Source: JAEYFP01 sp047602645
GTDB taxonomy: Bacteria > Bacillota > Clostridia > Lachnospirales > Lachnospiraceae
Assembly: GCA_047602645.1 (NCBI GenBank)
Contig: JASGGU010000041.1
Coordinates: 1 to 32,905, forward strand
Direction: 5' to 3'
Length of the DNA stretch: 32,905 nucleotides
The notes under the pieces are model-generated. The model was not told the DNA's origin. It saw only the letters and a list, made by a program, of their open reading frames with translations, and made no database searches. Shown here piece by piece: positions 15,007 to 22,632 of the stretch. Position 1 is the first letter of the stretch. Every line of letters begins with the position of its first letter. Made by a program: the position numbers and the translations under genes.

Positions 15007-15033
15007 ATATCGGCACTTCTTCCGGAAACTTAA
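15007..15033 (-). promoter_or_regulatory. Internal sigma-28 promoter before flaG
   Basis: TTAA, 15 bases, then GCCGATAT on the minus strand matches 3 of 4 and 7 of 8 consensus positions. It overlaps the csrA end and gives a leader of about 75 bases to the flaG start. It would raise flaG-fliD-fliS-fliT output independently of the long flgM transcript. The remainder of the 98-base csrA-flaG gap holds the flaG ribosome binding site. Confidence 0.75.
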
Positions 15034-15038
15034 CAATC

Positions 15039-15254
15039 CTATAATATTTTTTTCAGTACTTCGAGACTATCCGGCTCCATTGCAGCTTTATTGGCCTCCT
15101 GAATCTGTAAATAAACTTCTTTCCGATAAATCGGTATTTCCTTTGGTGCGGATACGCCGAGCTTTACCTGATCGCCCTTGATCTCCAGAATTGTCACCTC
15201 AATACAATTATCAATTACCAATGCCTCATTCTTTTTTCTTGATAAAGCCAGCAT
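15039..15254 (-). CDS. csrA: Carbon storage regulator CsrA
   Basis: The ATG at 15254 gives MLALSRKKNEALVIDN, the invariant CsrA N-terminus, and 71 residues. LGVSAPKEIPIYRKEVYLQI supplies the conserved second RNA-contact strand. CsrA dimers bind ANGGA hairpins near Shine-Dalgarno sequences and block translation, classically of flagellin in Firmicutes. A GTG three codons upstream inside fliW is possible, but the family start favours this ATG, which has AGGCGGG about 8 bases before it. The fliW stop is one base away, so FliW and CsrA are made together, as expected for antagonists that bind each other. Confidence 0.97.
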   Translation of the reverse strand: MLALSRKKNEALVIDNCIEVTILEIKGDQVKLGVSAPKEIPIYRKEVYLQIQEANKAAMEPDSLEVLKKIL

Positions 15255-15255
15255 C

Positions 15256-15714
15256 TCATTCACCCGCCTTTTCTTTTGCTGCTTTCAGCAGCTCATAAAT
15301 CGGATATTTTACCGAATAACGTTCTTCATCAGCAATGATCTGACTCGCTTTTCTCGTCTCGCCGTTGATAACGATCGGAGCCTTCAAATTGACGGACATC
15401 TTTTCCACTTCCTTTGGAACGGTGATTGTCACAAGTACAAGCATCGTTGTCTCCTCAGCAATATTCAGCGGCGTAAGCAGTTCGTCCTCGATCTGCGGAT
15501 TATAATCCGGTTCTACGATAAGCGGGTCAATGACAGGCATCGCAAAAGCCGGTTCCTGCACAGACTGCAGCCAGCGGATGCCACCGCTTGAATCACTGTC
15601 ATGAATAAGCAAAAAGTCCTTCAGCTCAGGAAAGCCTATGATTCCGCTGACAAATGTAATTTTCTTCTCTTCTTCTACTTCAATTTCCCCGAATAGCTTT
15701 GTTTTGATTCTCAT
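15256..15714 (-). CDS. fliW: Flagellar assembly factor FliW
   Basis: The 152-residue product matches FliW length. It starts MRIKTKLFGEIEVEEEKKIT and contains FVSGIIGFPELKDFLLI, then WLQSVQEPAFAMPVIDP and APIVINGETRKASQII, which are core FliW strands. FliW binds either flagellin or CsrA. When flagellin is exported, freed FliW removes CsrA from flagellin mRNA. AGGGAG lies about 6 bases before the ATG. It sits between flgL and csrA, the usual Firmicute arrangement. The 74-base gap after flgL holds a short 6-bp hairpin (TTAGCC/GGTTAA) without a T-run. Confidence 0.96.
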   Translation of the reverse strand: MRIKTKLFGEIEVEEEKKITFVSGIIGFPELKDFLLIHDSDSSGGIRWLQSVQEPAFAMPVIDPLIVEPDYNPQIEDELLTPLNIAEETTMLVLVTITVPKEVEKMSVNLKAPIVINGETRKASQIIADEERYSVKYPIYELLKAAKEKAGE

Positions 15715-15788
15715 ATGTCTCTCCCTGTTCTATAAAAATTGTATGATTCCGCACCTGCCGTAGCTTAACCGAAGGCTAAACTGTAATG

Positions 15789-17288
15789 TTATAAATAATT
15801 TAACAGCGTCTGCTGTGCAATTTTGGATGCGGCAAGCTGTGCGGCCTCCAGTGCGAGAGAAGCTGCCTTCAGCTCGATGCCCGCATCTGTCAGGTTGATA
15901 TTAATATTCGAATCCGCAAGCTCCTTAAAGCTCGAAAGCTGCTCCTTCACACGCTCCTTTGTCAGCTCCAGGCGCGCTTGCATGCTGCCTACTCCCGCAA
16001 GCGCAAGATTCGTGTCCTTCGAATAACCATCAAAGGAGGTCAATGCCCCGGAAAACATCTTCTGCATCTTATCCTTCAGCAGATCCCTTTCCTTTGTCGC
16101 AGCCGCCAGCATCTCGGTGATCTTTTCCTGCTCTGCGTCCGAATACTGGGAATCCGACTGCATTTCCTCAAGCGTGGTGATTTTTTCATCACAATCTACT
16201 ACTGCCTGTGTGGCTGCAAGCAGTTCATCCACATCCCTGCCGATATCGTGAGTGAATACCTCATTTGCATTTGTGTTGATTTTAATACTCTGATTAAAAC
16301 TGATTTCATAGGAGATACTCTTATTTTCAAAGCTCGGTGAATTATATTCGACCTCATCCTTGTCTGTACAAGTAAAATAATGTTCCGGGCGAAGGTCATT
16401 CTTGGCAAAGTCTTCCTTTGCATATTCGAAGCTGACGGTACCGGTTGTTCCCTGTATTGCTTTTCTGACATTCTCTCCGAGGAGCAGCTCGCCGGTATCC
16501 GCAATCAGCCGTACCTCATCCTCTCCGATAGTGGTGTAGTAAGCGTCGTCAATCGCAGGATCGCCTGTCAGGGATACCGTATTAACTGTATAGGCGGGCA
16601 TAGGCGTTCCGTCAATAGCAATTGTTTTGGGAAGGGCCGTCCCGTCCTGATCCACCTGCGGGTTTGTCAAATTATCATATGCCAGCCTGATGCGGTATAC
16701 GTTATTGCTCTTGATGTCCTGCTCGGTATTGGCATTTGCCAGATCGCCCTTATTGACATTGATGCCGCCCGAAATATAAGTAATGCACTCCACATCATCC
16801 GCGTTAAATAACTCCGTAATCGTGTGTAAATTGGTGGTATCCTCCGTGAATGTCAGAGTCTCACCCGTGCGATAACCGGTAAACACGGTCCGGCCGGCAT
16901 AGTCCGCATTGCCCGCCGAATAGATTTGATCACGCAATGCGGTCAAATCCTTAAGAATATTCATGCGATCCTCAGCCTCGTTGTCATCGCTGGCGCCTGT
17001 CGTCAAAGATTTTTTAATTTCTGTCAGCACTTCATTTGTCTGATCTAAAGCAGTTCCCGTTATTTCGAGCCACGCATCGGCATCCGGTATATTCTTATCA
17101 TAATACTGATTGACTTCTGATATATTGCTGTTCAGGCGAAGCGCGCGAATGGCGATAATCGGATCATCGGACGGCCTTGTGATTTTCTGCCCCGATGCAA
17201 TCATTGTATTGATTCTGTCCTCGTTAAGTTTATTAATATTGATATTATTTTTGGTATTGTTGTTCATCATGGAATTCGTAATTCTCAT
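15789..17288 (-). CDS. flgL: Flagellar hook-associated protein 3 FlgL
   Basis: This 499-residue protein begins MRITNSMMNNNTKNNININ, then ASGQKITRPSDDPI, the typical FlgL/flagellin-like N-terminal helix. It ends ASLALEAAQLAASKIAQQ followed by TLLNYL, the C-terminal D0 helix. FlgL joins the hook-FlgK ring to the filament. It is longer than many FlgL proteins (about 300 residues) because of a central beta-rich insert (residues about 150-330) exposed on the outside. AAAGGAGG precedes the ATG by 9 bases. It is co-directional with two flgK genes upstream. Confidence 0.95.
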   Translation of the reverse strand: MRITNSMMNNNTKNNININKLNEDRINTMIASGQKITRPSDDPIIAIRALRLNSNISEVNQYYDKNIPDADAWLEITGTALDQTNEVLTEIKKSLTTGASDDNEAEDRMNILKDLTALRDQIYSAGNADYAGRTVFTGYRTGETLTFTEDTTNLHTITELFNADDVECITYISGGINVNKGDLANANTEQDIKSNNVYRIRLAYDNLTNPQVDQDGTALPKTIAIDGTPMPAYTVNTVSLTGDPAIDDAYYTTIGEDEVRLIADTGELLLGENVRKAIQGTTGTVSFEYAKEDFAKNDLRPEHYFTCTDKDEVEYNSPSFENKSISYEISFNQSIKINTNANEVFTHDIGRDVDELLAATQAVVDCDEKITTLEEMQSDSQYSDAEQEKITEMLAAATKERDLLKDKMQKMFSGALTSFDGYSKDTNLALAGVGSMQARLELTKERVKEQLSSFKELADSNININLTDAGIELKAASLALEAAQLAASKIAQQTLLNYL

Positions 17289-17318
17289 TTTATAAATCCT
17301 CCTTTGGCCGTTCTCCTG

Positions 17319-19163
17319 CTACACACCTGTTTCCAGTATCAGTCTGTCATAAATTTCCGTCATGATCTGAATCATTTTTGAAGATAAATTATACGCCTCC
17401 TGAAATCTTACAAGGCTAAGTGCCTCTTCGTCATTGTCAACACCCGATACCGACAAGCGCTGGTTCTTAATCGCAGAGGAAATGTTTGTATAATTTTTAT
17501 AAAATGTTGTGGCACTCCGTGTACTCAGCGACACATCTGATATAATACACTGAAGAAACTCTTCCGAGGAGCAGCCCCGAAACGTCATTTTGTTTTTATC
17601 AGTCTTAACCAGCAGCAATTCTTCCGCGATATCCTGCGCATCCTCACCGTCACTGATTTTGGTCGTCGTTCCGAACTTGCCGGCATCTGCCTCCATGTTC
17701 ACATTGACACCGAAATTCGCCGCCGTGAGCTTGTAATAGGAATCATCAGAGGATTTTGTTACGGTGCCTGTACCGCTGTGGTATTGGCTGAATGTGTAGG
17801 GATCGTCGTTATCAACAATATTGGTTCCTGTGAACAGTACCTCGGCGGGATTTCCATAAGAATCCTGTGCCTTCAGTTCAATCGAGTTCATCGTCTGTGA
17901 AAATTGCCGCACCCATTCGTTCATCTGAGACATATAATAAGGAATTCCCTGATAGTCAACCGACTTTCCCACCGCTGCGGTCTTACCGACATATTGTGTG
18001 GGATCCTCTCCCGGTTCCAGATAGAAGGTGTACGTTTGCGAGGAAGAATCATACTCCCAGCCTGTATAGTTGAATTCCTTGCTTCCGAGTGTAATCTCAC
18101 CGGTTTCCGACAACGTGCATTTATTCAAATCCTTCAGATAGTCCGCGCCGGCCGGTATCGATACGGTCTTTACGGTCGGATTGGAGGCATCCGTACCGAC
18201 ACTGCTTACCGTTCCGTGAAAGTATTCTTCATTATTTCCGTCACGAAACTCCACAAGCCCTTTCAGTTCTCCGCCGAGGTTCTTGCCATAGAGGTTAAAT
18301 TCCAGATTATTGGACCAGATAATATCGTACAATCCATCCGCATCGGACTGATTTACCTTTTCTTCTCTTGCGACACATTGTAACGTGTTGTATTCATATC
18401 CGTCGACAAGAGACTGTCCGCCTGCGATCGTCACGGAATATTTATAAGTGCCGGATTCCACATTGCCGCCCGCCGTCGTGTAAATCGGTGTTTCCGTCAC
18501 TTCCACATCCACGACTGCCGAAAGCTGGTCAATCAGAAGTGCGCGCTGATCCCGCAGCTCATTCGCCGTTATGCCGGTGATCTCAATTGTGTTGATCTGT
18601 TTATTGAGTACAGAGAGCTGGGAGGCAATCGAATTGATTTCGTCCACTTTGTTTTTAATTTCTGAATTCGCATCCTCCTGCAGCTTTTGCAGGCTTGTAT
18701 ACATCGAATTGAAATACTCGGTGAGATTACCTGCCAAAGATAAGAACTGATCCTTTTTCGTATTGTCTCCGGGATTTTTATAGACTTCTTCCAAACCAGA
18801 AAACATATCAGAAAAGATCGTCCCAAAGCCCTCCACCGTGTCTGTCTCGGTAAAATAATTTTGAACCTGCAGCATATAGTACTGCTTCATATTATAATTT
18901 CCGAGATCAGAATTGTTGTTCCAGTATTTTAAATCATAATATTTGTTTCGAATCTGTTTGATCTCCGTTGTTTCAACGCCGGACCCGGCCATACCGTAGG
19001 TCGTATTCGTCCGGAGGGCAGATGCCGCCGACTGGATTGTCTCCTGCCGGGTATATCCTTTTGTCTCAACATTGGCAATATTATTTCCTGTCGTATTCAA
19101 CGATGCACTCGCTGCCTGCAAGCCTGTATATGCAATATTTAATCCAAAAAATGTGGATGGCAT
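17319..19163 (-). CDS. flgK: Flagellar hook-associated protein 1 FlgK, second copy
   Basis: The product has 614 residues, with the FlgK N-terminus GLNIAYTGLQAASASLNTTG, NNIANVETKGYTRQE, and a C-terminal helix with VSGVDNDEEALSLVRFQEAY, SSKMIQIMTEIYDRL. Both D0 parts needed for assembly are present, so it is not a broken copy. The central domain is unlike the first copy and about 60 residues longer. It follows flgK1 by 36 bases with an AGAGGTGATG ribosome binding site and precedes flgL. It could form an extra junction ring or replace the other FlgK in some filaments. The symbol is shared with the neighbouring gene because the roles cannot be told apart. Confidence 0.92.
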   Translation of the reverse strand: MPSTFFGLNIAYTGLQAASASLNTTGNNIANVETKGYTRQETIQSAASALRTNTTYGMAGSGVETTEIKQIRNKYYDLKYWNNNSDLGNYNMKQYYMLQVQNYFTETDTVEGFGTIFSDMFSGLEEVYKNPGDNTKKDQFLSLAGNLTEYFNSMYTSLQKLQEDANSEIKNKVDEINSIASQLSVLNKQINTIEITGITANELRDQRALLIDQLSAVVDVEVTETPIYTTAGGNVESGTYKYSVTIAGGQSLVDGYEYNTLQCVAREEKVNQSDADGLYDIIWSNNLEFNLYGKNLGGELKGLVEFRDGNNEEYFHGTVSSVGTDASNPTVKTVSIPAGADYLKDLNKCTLSETGEITLGSKEFNYTGWEYDSSSQTYTFYLEPGEDPTQYVGKTAAVGKSVDYQGIPYYMSQMNEWVRQFSQTMNSIELKAQDSYGNPAEVLFTGTNIVDNDDPYTFSQYHSGTGTVTKSSDDSYYKLTAANFGVNVNMEADAGKFGTTTKISDGEDAQDIAEELLLVKTDKNKMTFRGCSSEEFLQCIISDVSLSTRSATTFYKNYTNISSAIKNQRLSVSGVDNDEEALSLVRFQEAYNLSSKMIQIMTEIYDRLILETGV

Positions 19164-19199
19164 TTCATCACCTCTTTCTCATCTGTCGGCGCAGCTTCA

Positions 19200-20864
19200 T
19201 CAGCCAAGCCTCTCAATAATATGTCCCAGCATTTCGTTCACCGCATTGATATAGCGGCTCGCCGCATTAAAAGCATTTTGAAATTTTATCATATTGGTCA
19301 GCTCCTCGCTTGAAGAAACGCCCATAACTGCCTGTCTTGCATTTTCCAGCGACTCCACAGCCGCCTGCTGATTTTCGGAAATACTGCCATAGACATATCC
19401 GGTATTTCCCACCTGCCCAACGAGCTCCGAGTAATAATCACTGAAATTATTTGCCTTCGTCGCATAGGGATTTAAGGGGCTGAAGTCATCCTTAAAAGCT
19501 GCGGCAAGCGCATCCGCCTTTGTCTGATCCACTTCCTTATCCGCAGTGACAAAACTGAGCAGCGACGGCTGCTTTAACAAATCAGGATTGATTTTCAAGT
19601 TAGAAAGTGTATACATTGTGGAAACATCCGAGGGTGAACCGGAAGTGTCCTCCGCTACATATTGATAAGTAATATTGCCGAAGCCGTCATCTACCTCTTC
19701 ATAGCGTCCGGTGCCGAGCCTGACAAACAGCTCCAGTCCGCAGGCGTCTTTATTTGTATAGGACGGCGTGCCGCCTCCATCGATCACTGACGTTTCTCCC
19801 GTCAGAATATTATTGAGTTTCGTGACAATGCCGTGAATCAAATTATCAAATTCCGCCTGAATGTTCATAATCAGGGAGCCGGAGGTTGCCATGATCTTAT
19901 TTCCGCTCGCATCCGTTCCTCCATATTTGTACGTAGACTCAGCCAGATCTGTATAATTAGCCCTGCGGTCGCCGCGTGCCAGCAGGATGGATTTCAGCTG
20001 CCCGATATCCGTATTCAAATCAGAGGAAATTTCCTGTGACGTATTAAATACCTGTGCATTATCGTTCTGAGGCCATACAGGTGTATAAAAATCGGTTCCG
20101 TCTGCCTGCGTAACATCCATTTTATATACGCGGTCGCGCAGGACAAACGTTGCGCCTTCGATGGATACTTCCACCATGCCTTCTTTATCCTCGGAGTAGC
20201 TCATATTGACAAGTCCGCTGAGTTTATCGAGAATCAGGTTTCTGGCATCGCGCAGATCATTTGCCTCCTCGGAGCCCAGTTCCACCTTTTTGATTGCCAA
20301 ATTATATTCGTAAATTTGCTGCCCGTACTTGTTGATTTTATTGACAATGTCCTTGACCTGTGCATTCAGATTGTCCTGATAAGAGATCAAGCCATCATAA
20401 ACTGCCTGCGCCCGCTCTAAAAACTCTGATGCGGAGGAAACAAACTGCCCCTGTACGACCGCACTTGTCGGATCCTTCTGCAGTTCCTCCACAGATTCCC
20501 AAAGGTTGGTCAGCGATGTTTTAAAGGAGGCACCCTCCAGTTCTCCAAGCAGTGTTTCCATTTCACTGGTTGTTTCATAGCATACTTCATAGAAGGCAGA
20601 CCTTCCTGATTCCTTGCGATAAGAAGCATCAAGAAAGGCATCCCTTACCTGTCTGACTTTACTGTATTCCACGCCAAGCCCTGTTTGCTTGATGGAAATA
20701 GCACTGTTCCCGATATTCGTATATACCCGGTCACCAAGCAGCACCTGCTGTCTGACATATCCGGCCGTTTCAAGATTGGATAAATTATGCGCAGTCGTAT
20801 TCAGCGCATTTTGACTTGTCTGTAGTCCAGATGTACCAACGTAAAGACTTCCCATTAATGACAT
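19200..20864 (-). CDS. flgK: Flagellar hook-associated protein 1 FlgK, first copy
   Basis: The product has 554 residues, starting MSLMGSLYVGTSGLQTSQNA, then LNTTAHNLSNLETAGYVRQQ, the FlgK D0 motif. It ends GVSSSEELTNMIKFQNAFNA, then SRYINAVNEMLGHIIERLG. FlgK links hook and filament after export through the flagellar type III system. AGAGGTGATTAC precedes the ATG. It lies directly after flgN, whose product is the FlgK/FlgL chaperone, so chaperone and client are made together. It is the copy in the canonical flgN-flgK position. Confidence 0.94.
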   Translation of the reverse strand: MSLMGSLYVGTSGLQTSQNALNTTAHNLSNLETAGYVRQQVLLGDRVYTNIGNSAISIKQTGLGVEYSKVRQVRDAFLDASYRKESGRSAFYEVCYETTSEMETLLGELEGASFKTSLTNLWESVEELQKDPTSAVVQGQFVSSASEFLERAQAVYDGLISYQDNLNAQVKDIVNKINKYGQQIYEYNLAIKKVELGSEEANDLRDARNLILDKLSGLVNMSYSEDKEGMVEVSIEGATFVLRDRVYKMDVTQADGTDFYTPVWPQNDNAQVFNTSQEISSDLNTDIGQLKSILLARGDRRANYTDLAESTYKYGGTDASGNKIMATSGSLIMNIQAEFDNLIHGIVTKLNNILTGETSVIDGGGTPSYTNKDACGLELFVRLGTGRYEEVDDGFGNITYQYVAEDTSGSPSDVSTMYTLSNLKINPDLLKQPSLLSFVTADKEVDQTKADALAAAFKDDFSPLNPYATKANNFSDYYSELVGQVGNTGYVYGSISENQQAAVESLENARQAVMGVSSSEELTNMIKFQNAFNAASRYINAVNEMLGHIIERLG

Positions 20865-20895
20865 GTAATCACCTCTGCTTTGACTCTAAGCCCTG

Positions 20896-21411
20896 TTACT
20901 GTTTTGCGTCAAAGCCGCCGACTGTACCAAGCATGCCTCCCGTGCTGACAGCGCCCCTATCATAGTTCGCCGTTTCCGGTGCCTGCTTCATTGCCCGCAC
21001 GATATTCAAATCAAACTCCACCATTTCCAGAGATTGTTTGATCAGCTCCTGATTCTGCTCATTCAGCCGGCGAATCATTTCGACGGTCTTTTGCAGCTTA
21101 TCATGGATCTCTGACAGCCTTTTTTGTTCTTTTGGCTGACTTGCGAGCAATCCGATTAAAGTTGACAGCTTTAAAGTCTCAACATCCTTGTTGATTACGT
21201 TTGCGATGTCCTTCGTCACGGTCTCACGCTTGGAGTCCAGATGACTGATTCTGTTCACAACGATTTGTTCTTCATCCGTGATTGTTTCTAATGCAGCAAC
21301 ATCCCCTTTGACAATGATCGGGGTCTTGCGTTCCGATAATTCCAGCAGCGCTTCATATTCCACATGTTCGTTTTCAAGCGTATCCAATAATTCTTCCATT
21401 AGGCTTGCCAC
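20896..21411 (-). CDS. flgN: FlgN family flagellar export chaperone
   Basis: The product has 171 residues and is nearly all helix, starting (GTG) ASLMEELLDTLENEHVEYEALLEL, with ITDEEQIVVNRISHLDSKRE in the middle and a helical IRRLNEQNQELIKQSLEMVEFDLN segment before a Gly-rich tail. These are FlgN features. FlgN escorts FlgK and FlgL to the export gate. I keep the GTG start because AGAGG lies 8 bases before it; the next ATG (21399) has no such site. It follows flgM by 24 bases. Confidence 0.92.
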   Translation of the reverse strand: MASLMEELLDTLENEHVEYEALLELSERKTPIIVKGDVAALETITDEEQIVVNRISHLDSKRETVTKDIANVINKDVETLKLSTLIGLLASQPKEQKRLSEIHDKLQKTVEMIRRLNEQNQELIKQSLEMVEFDLNIVRAMKQAPETANYDRGAVSTGGMLGTVGGFDAKQ

Positions 21412-21435
21412 CGGAATTACCTCTCTTTCGGCTTA

Positions 21436-21717
21436 TTAAAAGTTAAGCGTTTCCTCATATTTTTCTAATAATCTGTTTGCAAAATCATCATTGCTTACAC
21501 TGTAGGTATCCGCACTAATGCTTGCCTTAATCGGCGCTATCAATTCCTCTCTGATATCGGAAGAATTTGCAACAGCCTGCTTCAGCGTCTGGATATCCTT
21601 ACCGACGCTTGATATCAATACCTGATCCATGCGGCTGGTTTTTTCACTTTTTTCGGTTATCGCCGGTTTGTTTGCCTGATATATCTGGCTGACTTGATTA
21701 TATGCTTCTATACGCAT
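21436..21717 (-). CDS. flgM: Anti-sigma-28 factor FlgM
   Basis: The ATG at 21717 has GGAGGAG about 5 bases upstream and gives 93 residues, the usual FlgM size. The N-terminus (MRIEAYNQVSQIYQANK) and the C-terminal sigma-binding helices (DIREELIAPIKASISADTYS, then NDDFANRLLEKYEE) match Gram-positive FlgM. FlgM holds sigma-28 inactive until it is secreted through the completed hook. It is first in the operon that it controls, behind a sigma-28 promoter, giving negative feedback. Confidence 0.95.
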   Translation of the reverse strand: MRIEAYNQVSQIYQANKPAITEKSEKTSRMDQVLISSVGKDIQTLKQAVANSSDIREELIAPIKASISADTYSVSNDDFANRLLEKYEETLNF

Positions 21718-21775
21718 ACGATCTCCTCCTTCCTTCAAATACTTTTACTGACTGCTTTCTCTTTCTATATTATTG

Positions 21776-21802
21776 TTATCGGTTACTTTTAAAAAGACTT
21801 TA
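21776..21802 (-). promoter_or_regulatory. Sigma-28 promoter of the flgM operon
   Basis: TAAA, exactly 15 bases, then ACCGATAA on the minus strand matches the consensus at 4 of 4 and 7 of 8 positions. It lies 58 bases before the flgM ATG and 26 bases after the upstream peptidase stop. It should drive flgM through fliT. Confidence 0.92.
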
Positions 21803-21828
21803 GCTCTATTTGAAAAATTATTTGATTA

Positions 21829-22557
21829 CTAAAATTCATATTGCCATCCATTTTCCTTCAAATACCTTCTTCTCTCCCTGCAATCCGGAAGGATCAAAGT
21901 GACTGCTTCCCAAAATTCCGGTCCGTGGTTCATATACAGCAGGTGGCACAGTTCATGCACGATCACATAGTCAATGATGCTTGCCGGCGCCATCACCAGC
22001 TTAACGCTGAAATTCAGATGTCCCTTCGCGGAACAACTTCCCCAGCGGGTTTTCACATTTTTGACCGCAATGCGCATATGGCTGCTTCCCTCCGCATATT
22101 TCTCCTGCTCTTTCCCCTTCTGCTCCGCAATTTTCCTAAGCTCCGGCAAATACCGATCGACTGCCGCCCGAATATAGCGCCTTAATTGCCCGGCGCTCCA
22201 TTTGATCAGCAGATCTTTCATATACGCCTCCTCCAGACTGCGTGTTTTCACAACGAGAAGCCTGTCCTCCCGTTCCCTGACATACACCGCATTCCTCTCG
22301 CTCTCCGTAAGATGCAGAACGTATTCCTTTTCGAGACACAGAAAAACTGCGCCCTCCGTATAGTATTTTTGCCGGGCGCAGTTTTTATCGGCAGCCTCCT
22401 GCCGTTTCTTTTGTATCCAATCAGCCTTTTCTCCGATCATTTTCTGAATTTCCGTTTTAGACACCCATCCAGGCGCCCGCACCTGAACAGAGCCGTCCTC
22501 TCTTATATAGATTGCCACCGACTTACGCTTCGATCTGATTAACTGATATTCGATCAT
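21829..22557 (-). CDS. YgjP/M48-like zinc metallopeptidase
   Basis: The product has 242 residues, usual for the YgjP (DUF45) group. Residues 201-211 give HELCHLLYMNH, an HExxH zinc site with a third histidine six residues on, as in this group. TRWGSCSAKGHLNFS (170-184) is the other YgjP hallmark. There is no signal peptide or membrane segment, so it is cytosolic. Substrates of this group are unknown. The ATG follows AAGGA by about 6 bases. It lies between the GH3 gene and flgM, on the same strand. A sigma-28-like -10 and a sigma-A-like extended -10 both lie upstream. A role in flagellar function is only a possibility. Confidence 0.9.
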   Translation of the reverse strand: MIEYQLIRSKRKSVAIYIREDGSVQVRAPGWVSKTEIQKMIGEKADWIQKKRQEAADKNCARQKYYTEGAVFLCLEKEYVLHLTESERNAVYVREREDRLLVVKTRSLEEAYMKDLLIKWSAGQLRRYIRAAVDRYLPELRKIAEQKGKEQEKYAEGSSHMRIAVKNVKTRWGSCSAKGHLNFSVKLVMAPASIIDYVIVHELCHLLYMNHGPEFWEAVTLILPDCRERRRYLKENGWQYEF

Positions 22558-22597
22558 CCTTCATCCTTCTTCTCTAATCCCGTTATTAATCAAATAT

Positions 22598-22632
22598 AGT
22601 ATAGCATATCGGCAGTTATCTTCCCATTATTA
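22598..22632 (-). promoter_or_regulatory. Overlapping promoter candidates for the peptidase gene
   Basis: Two signals share this stretch on the minus strand. TAAT, 15 bases, GCCGATAT (22606-22632) resembles a sigma-28 promoter at 3 of 4 and 7 of 8 positions. TGC-TATACT (22598-22606) is an extended -10 for sigma-A without a clear -35. The first overlaps the last codons of the GH3 gene. Which is used cannot be told from sequence. Confidence 0.45.

Noticed and set aside
15760..15788. Short hairpin after flgL considered as a terminator
   Set aside because: The 6-bp stem includes a G-T pair and lacks a T-run, and fliW-csrA have no promoter of their own that I can see.
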